Positions 60,023 through 64,000 of a stretch of DNA of 64,000 nucleotides are shown piece by piece. This stretch comes from Paramacrobiotus metropolitanus (lineage: Eukaryota; Tardigrada; Eutardigrada; Parachela; Macrobiotidae). The notes beneath the pieces were generated by a model. It ran no database searches. It was not told where the DNA came from and worked only from the letters and a program-made list of their open reading frames with translations. The position numbers and the translations under genes are program-made. The stretch covers positions 2,542,001-2,606,000 of the forward strand of contig NW_026570223.1 of the NCBI RefSeq assembly GCF_019649055.1. Direction: 5' to 3'. Positions within the stretch are counted from its first letter, which is position 1; each line of letters starts with the position of its first letter.

Positions 60023-63000
60023 ATGGCGAGCTTCAATCATATCATTATGAACAGCGTGAGTCCAGTCGTACTGCGGCTCATTTCTCCATCTTCGAAGACA
60101 TCGCGTTTAGATGAAGCGAAGAAAGTTTTGACGGCTCTGCGGAATGCTGGAGCATCCCTGATTTCTCTTCAATCGCACTTGGTTACATATGTGGATTTCA
60201 AGCCTGCTTTATGCAAAAATCCGGACGATCGGCAGCGGTACTGCAACCTGTTGCTGTGGATAACAGACGCCGCTGCTACGCAAGATGGAACAGTGCCACT
60301 GCGCCAAATTGGTGGCTGTGGGGAAAATGGGCACGACGAGCTGGACTTCAGTGTACTGCGGATTGAAATCGGTCCCAGGTAGAAATCTTAAAACTTCTCG
60401 TCAGATCAGATTAAAGAAAACTAATAATTAATGTACATATCTCAAAGGCTATTGAATTGACGAGTGAATAAATGTATGTAGTGGGGTACCGCACGCGTAG
60501 TGACATTCATTCTTTAACAGAAAATTTTGGTTGAACAATGTCCATCTACACTGTTCAACGTTGCGTCCCATATTTTCGCACAATACTGTCGTAGCATCAG
60601 TTATTTTTGTACAAAATTAAACCATCTAAACATTCATATTTTAGTAGTAATTATAATATTAATTGTGACAGCATCTGTAGACCATCGCAAAACGTTTTGC
60701 CCAGTATCACCTTTAATTATGGACTGCAAATAATATGATTAACACAGCCAACTAAATTTCAGGTTGAATTTCAAGACAAGCTTTTGTACGAATGCATTGT
60801 CGATTATGGCGGCGCTGCACTTGAACGCAGTGGAACGGATCGAAAGAAGCAGGATCTATGAACTACGGTTTGACCGCCAGTTGAAGGCCGCTGCATTCAA
60901 AGAAATAAAAACTCAGGTTTGCATTACCAGTTGGCAATAATATCTCAGATTAAATTATTATTTGCCGGACAAACAGGACAGTGTACTGTGGGATCAAATA
61001 AAAACGCAGCTGTACAGCATTTTGCACTGATAATGGAAATGTCTGACCGAAATTACAGTTTCTGGAGCATTATATGGACGCGGTTCTGGAATGCGAGTAC
61101 ACTGCGCCTATCACGTCCTTCGCAGTTGATATTCCCCGGCAGCCGATTAAAGAAATTGATGTCATGACACAGGGGAAAGAAGCACTAATTTCGGCTAATA
61201 AGGAATTATGTATGCACGTCTACCAAGAGTTTACCTAGAGGCTCAATGTATATAGTAGAAAATGTTAACCAAACAGCCTAGTATGACTAGAAATATATGA
61301 TTTCATAACTTTAAGACATAACTCCTTGGTATTGGTTGTCCATTTTCCATGATTTTTGACGGGTTAGCGCTCGGATTCGATGAAGACGATTTGGAGTATT
61401 ACTTCCAACTTTTCGCATCGAAGCTACACCGTAATCCCACGAATGCCGAATGTTTGGATCTAGCGCAGTCCAACAGGTTAGGATGTCATTATAAAATTGC
61501 AGAATGTACAATAATATTAATACTAGACTCGCTCCTTGTATTGATTGAGTACTAATACTATTGGATAATTATAGATGTTGTTACCAAAATTTTTCGATTT
61601 ATTGAACATTAAATTTATGTGCGGTATAGTTGCTGTTAGTTTTGCCTCACAGGTCAGTTATTTACTTATTAGTTACTATTTTTTGGGTAAAATAATGTGT
61701 GAAAATGCATGAATTGCTGTTTTTAGTGAACACAGTCGGCATTGGTTTTTCAACGGCCGCATGACCATTGATGGCAAAGAGATGCCACGATCGCTGTTTC
61801 AAATGGTCAAAGACACTCAAAATTACAGCAACCCGAATAATGTCATCAAATTTTCGGACAACAGCAGGTGAACGAAACTAGGGATAATACTCCACGCACA
61901 AAACAATTACCGAAAACTAATAAGTGAATATATATTTTAGTGCCATAAAAGGGTTTGAAATTCGCAAGTTTCAACCCGTCGTCGCAGGCGAGCCGGCACA
62001 GTTCATAGCGGCGGAAGGAGAACGGCATATTATCTTTACTGCAGAAACGCACAATTTTCCAACTGGTATGTGTAGGAATAACTGATGTGTCGGCTACACA
62101 CGAGGTGTCATAATATTTTCATTTCTTGCAGCGGTGGAACCATTCAGCGGAGCTACTACTGGAACCGGAGGTCGAATTCGGGATGTGCACGCTACGGGGC
62201 GTGGTGCCCATGTCATCGCTGGTACAGCGGGATATTCGTTCGGCAACTGCCATATTCCAGGTACAAAGTTCTTACCTGTGCGGCATACTCAGTCAAAAGT
62301 TATAGTTACATATTTATAGGCTTCAGCGCCGTTTGGGAAAACGATACTGATCAGTTCCCGGGGAATTTTGCTCATCCGCTCAAAGTTATCATAGAAGCTA
62401 GCAACGGCGCTTCTGACTACGGAAATAAATTTGGAGAACCGGTTATTTGTGGATTTGCTCGGTCATTTGGTGCACGAATTAATGGCGGAGAGCGGCGCGA
62501 ATGGATTAAACCGATTATGTTCAGTGGCGGCATTGGAAGCATCGATGCCGAATGGATTACCAAGTTTAAGCCTGCAACAGGTGGACAGTTTGTGTTGTAA
62601 TACATTTTCCAAATATACTGCAACTCGGTTACATCGTATAAAAGAATCAGCTTCCCACACTTTAAAGCGCGTTTTGAAAAGTTAACGTTATCCAGCGGTC
62701 AGCGGCGTGTTTTGTTATACGCGCTTTCCGTCTAATACACGTATAAAACATGTTTTGCGAAGATGGATATCTTATACCGAAATTTATGTTCAGGCATGGA
62801 TGTCGTAAAGATTGGCGGGCCAGTGTACCGGATCGGGTTAGGCGGTGGCGCTGCGTCTTCAACCGTAGTGCAAGGATCAAATAATGCAGCCGTTGACTTT
62901 AACGCTGTTCAACGTGGCGATGCGGAGATGGAGCAGAAGCTGAACCGAGTTATCCGCGGTTGTATTGAATCCAAAGATAATCCTATAGTTTCCATACATG

Positions 63001-64000
63001 ACCAAGGAGCTGGCGGCAATGGTAAGGAATAATTAAGTTTATTGATCTTCTTGTAACTAGATAGGTGATACCTTTACCTAATGGTTTCGCCTGTTTTAGC
63101 AAACGTATTGAAAGAAATTGTCGAGCCAGCTGGTGCGATCATTAGGGCAGACAGTTTCACACTGGGCGATGAGACCGTGAGCATCCATGAATTATGGGTG
63201 GCTGAATATCAGGAAAGCGTTGCTGTCCTTGTACCCAAAGACCAAATTCACGCGGTAAAACAGATCGCGCAACGGGAACGATGTCCGGTTGATGTCGTTG
63301 GCGAAATTACCGGCTCAGGAAACGTAAGTACTGACACTTTAAGTTATAGTTATTTTGACAACAATACATTTGTACTCGTGAGAACCCACGCAGCAGATTG
63401 GGATGTGTGTAGTTACACAGTGACATGTGACATTTGTACAGATCATACTGGAAGATTTTGCTTCCTACGACGAAAGTGCACCGCCTTCGATTAAGCCCAT
63501 CAATTTACACCTGGATTTGGTTTTGGGAAATGTTCCAAAGAAGGTAAGCGTTTGTGTGTCTTGAAATCGTGTGCACAAATGTTTCGGTTCAACTGAAAGA
63601 GTGGAGTTATAAGCTCTTCGCGAAATGCTGTAGTACTTGCATTTGCAGCATTACGAGCTGGAAAGAATGCCCGAAATTCTGTCGAGATCGGACGGAATTC
63701 CTGTGAGCAGAAGTGATTTCTTGGAAACCGTCAGACAAGTTCTACAGCTACCAAGCGTTGCTAGTAAACGATATCTGACTAACAAGGTGAGTCGGATTGG
63801 TGATTGTAAACAAATTATGAACGATGGATGGGTGAACTTTAGAGAAAAAAACCGACTGGTTATAGGTTGACCGTTCCGTGACAGGACTTGTTGCTCAACA
63901 GCAATGCGTCGGTCCCTTCCACACTCCTTTAGCTGACGTCGCTGTGATTGCTCTGTCCCATTTCGACACCGTCGGAAGTGCTACTGCTATTGGAGAGCAA
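60023..64000 (+). CDS. PFAS: Phosphoribosylformylglycinamidine synthase, 5' part (runs off the window)
   Basis: Cytosolic enzyme for step 4 of purine synthesis: FGAR + Gln + ATP to FGAM. Thirteen exons here: 60023-60378, 60763-60916, 61059-61209, 61368-61476, 61727-61867, 61941-62065, 62132-62260, 62320-62580, 62794-63021, 63100-63323, 63442-63543, 63649-63786, 63866->64000; phases close throughout. The N-terminal PurS-like region is followed by the AIRS-like domain: LAQSNSEHSRHWFFNGRM, FTAETHNFPTAVEPFSGATT, GTGGRIRDVHATGRGAHV, ASNGASDYGNKFGEP, REWIKPIMFSGGIGS, VVKIGGPVYRIGLGGGAASS, SIHDQGAGGN and ASKRYLTNKVDRSVTGLVAQ. Every catalytic block lines up with animal PFAS. The Gln amidotransferase half lies to the right of the window. 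The start is the first ATG upstream of the conserved reading frame. Confidence 0.96.

Noticed and set aside
1-64000. CRISPR arrays, rRNA, operons or phage genes
   Set aside because: The window is eukaryotic; the repeats have no spacer pattern, and no rRNA or convincing tRNA (box A/B) could be seen by eye.

Overview
This window is nuclear DNA from an animal with a compact, intron-rich genome. Nearly every gene is split by short GT-AG introns, many with GTAAGT donors, and about fifteen recognisable genes fill 64 kb. No bacterial or organellar features are visible. Three things point to an invertebrate: a SLIMP-type degenerate seryl-tRNA synthetase, which is known mainly from arthropods and a few other invertebrates; TRPM2-like channels that keep the NUDT9-homology tail; and neuropeptide-style precursors. 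A small ecdysozoan, possibly a tardigrade, would fit, but the phylum is inference.

Layout, left to right. A divergent pair opens the window: VKOR (-, first coding exon only) and phosphoglycolate phosphatase (+). A small disordered hydrophilic protein (-) follows, then OPA3 (-) and the ADP-forming succinyl-CoA ligase beta subunit SUCLA2 (+). An ITM2/BRI-type BRICHOS protein (-, 5 exons) comes next. A Cys-rich exon (-) and a decayed non-LTR retrotransposon remnant bounded by a perfect 32-bp hairpin lie between ITM2 and the next gene. That gene is an astacin-hemopexin fusion (-, at least 11 exons) whose zinc site is destroyed; one of its introns carries a 51/153/306-bp hierarchical satellite. 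Then come a neuropeptide-like precursor (+), a signal-peptide exon pair (-), TMEM69 (-), a 3' retroelement fragment, and a small secreted protein candidate (+).

From 33.2 to 50.3 kb lie two complete TRPM2-like chanzyme genes, tail to tail and 239 bp apart: gene A (+, 28 exons, 1529 codons) and gene B (-, 23 exons, 1501 codons). Both have the LSDAT-type N-terminus, six membrane segments, a TRP box and a NUDT9-homology tail with a degraded Nudix box. The right end holds ribosomal protein eL27 (-), SLIMP (+), a RIIa-like docking protein (-), a Tudor-domain protein (+), a 577-bp TA-flanked fold-back element, and the first 13 exons of the purine enzyme PFAS (+), which runs off the window.

The core genes are metabolic and mitochondrial (SUCLA2, OPA3, TMEM69, SLIMP, PFAS, PGP, VKOR). 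I see no operon-like arrangement. Exon boundaries were set by hand from homology, reading phase and splice signals. In nearly every multi-exon model the phases close across all listed exons, which is the main internal support. The most novel items are the dead astacin-hemopexin protein, the TRPM2-like pair with unequal intron content, the nested neuropeptide gene, the hierarchical satellite, and the hairpin at the retroelement 5' junction.
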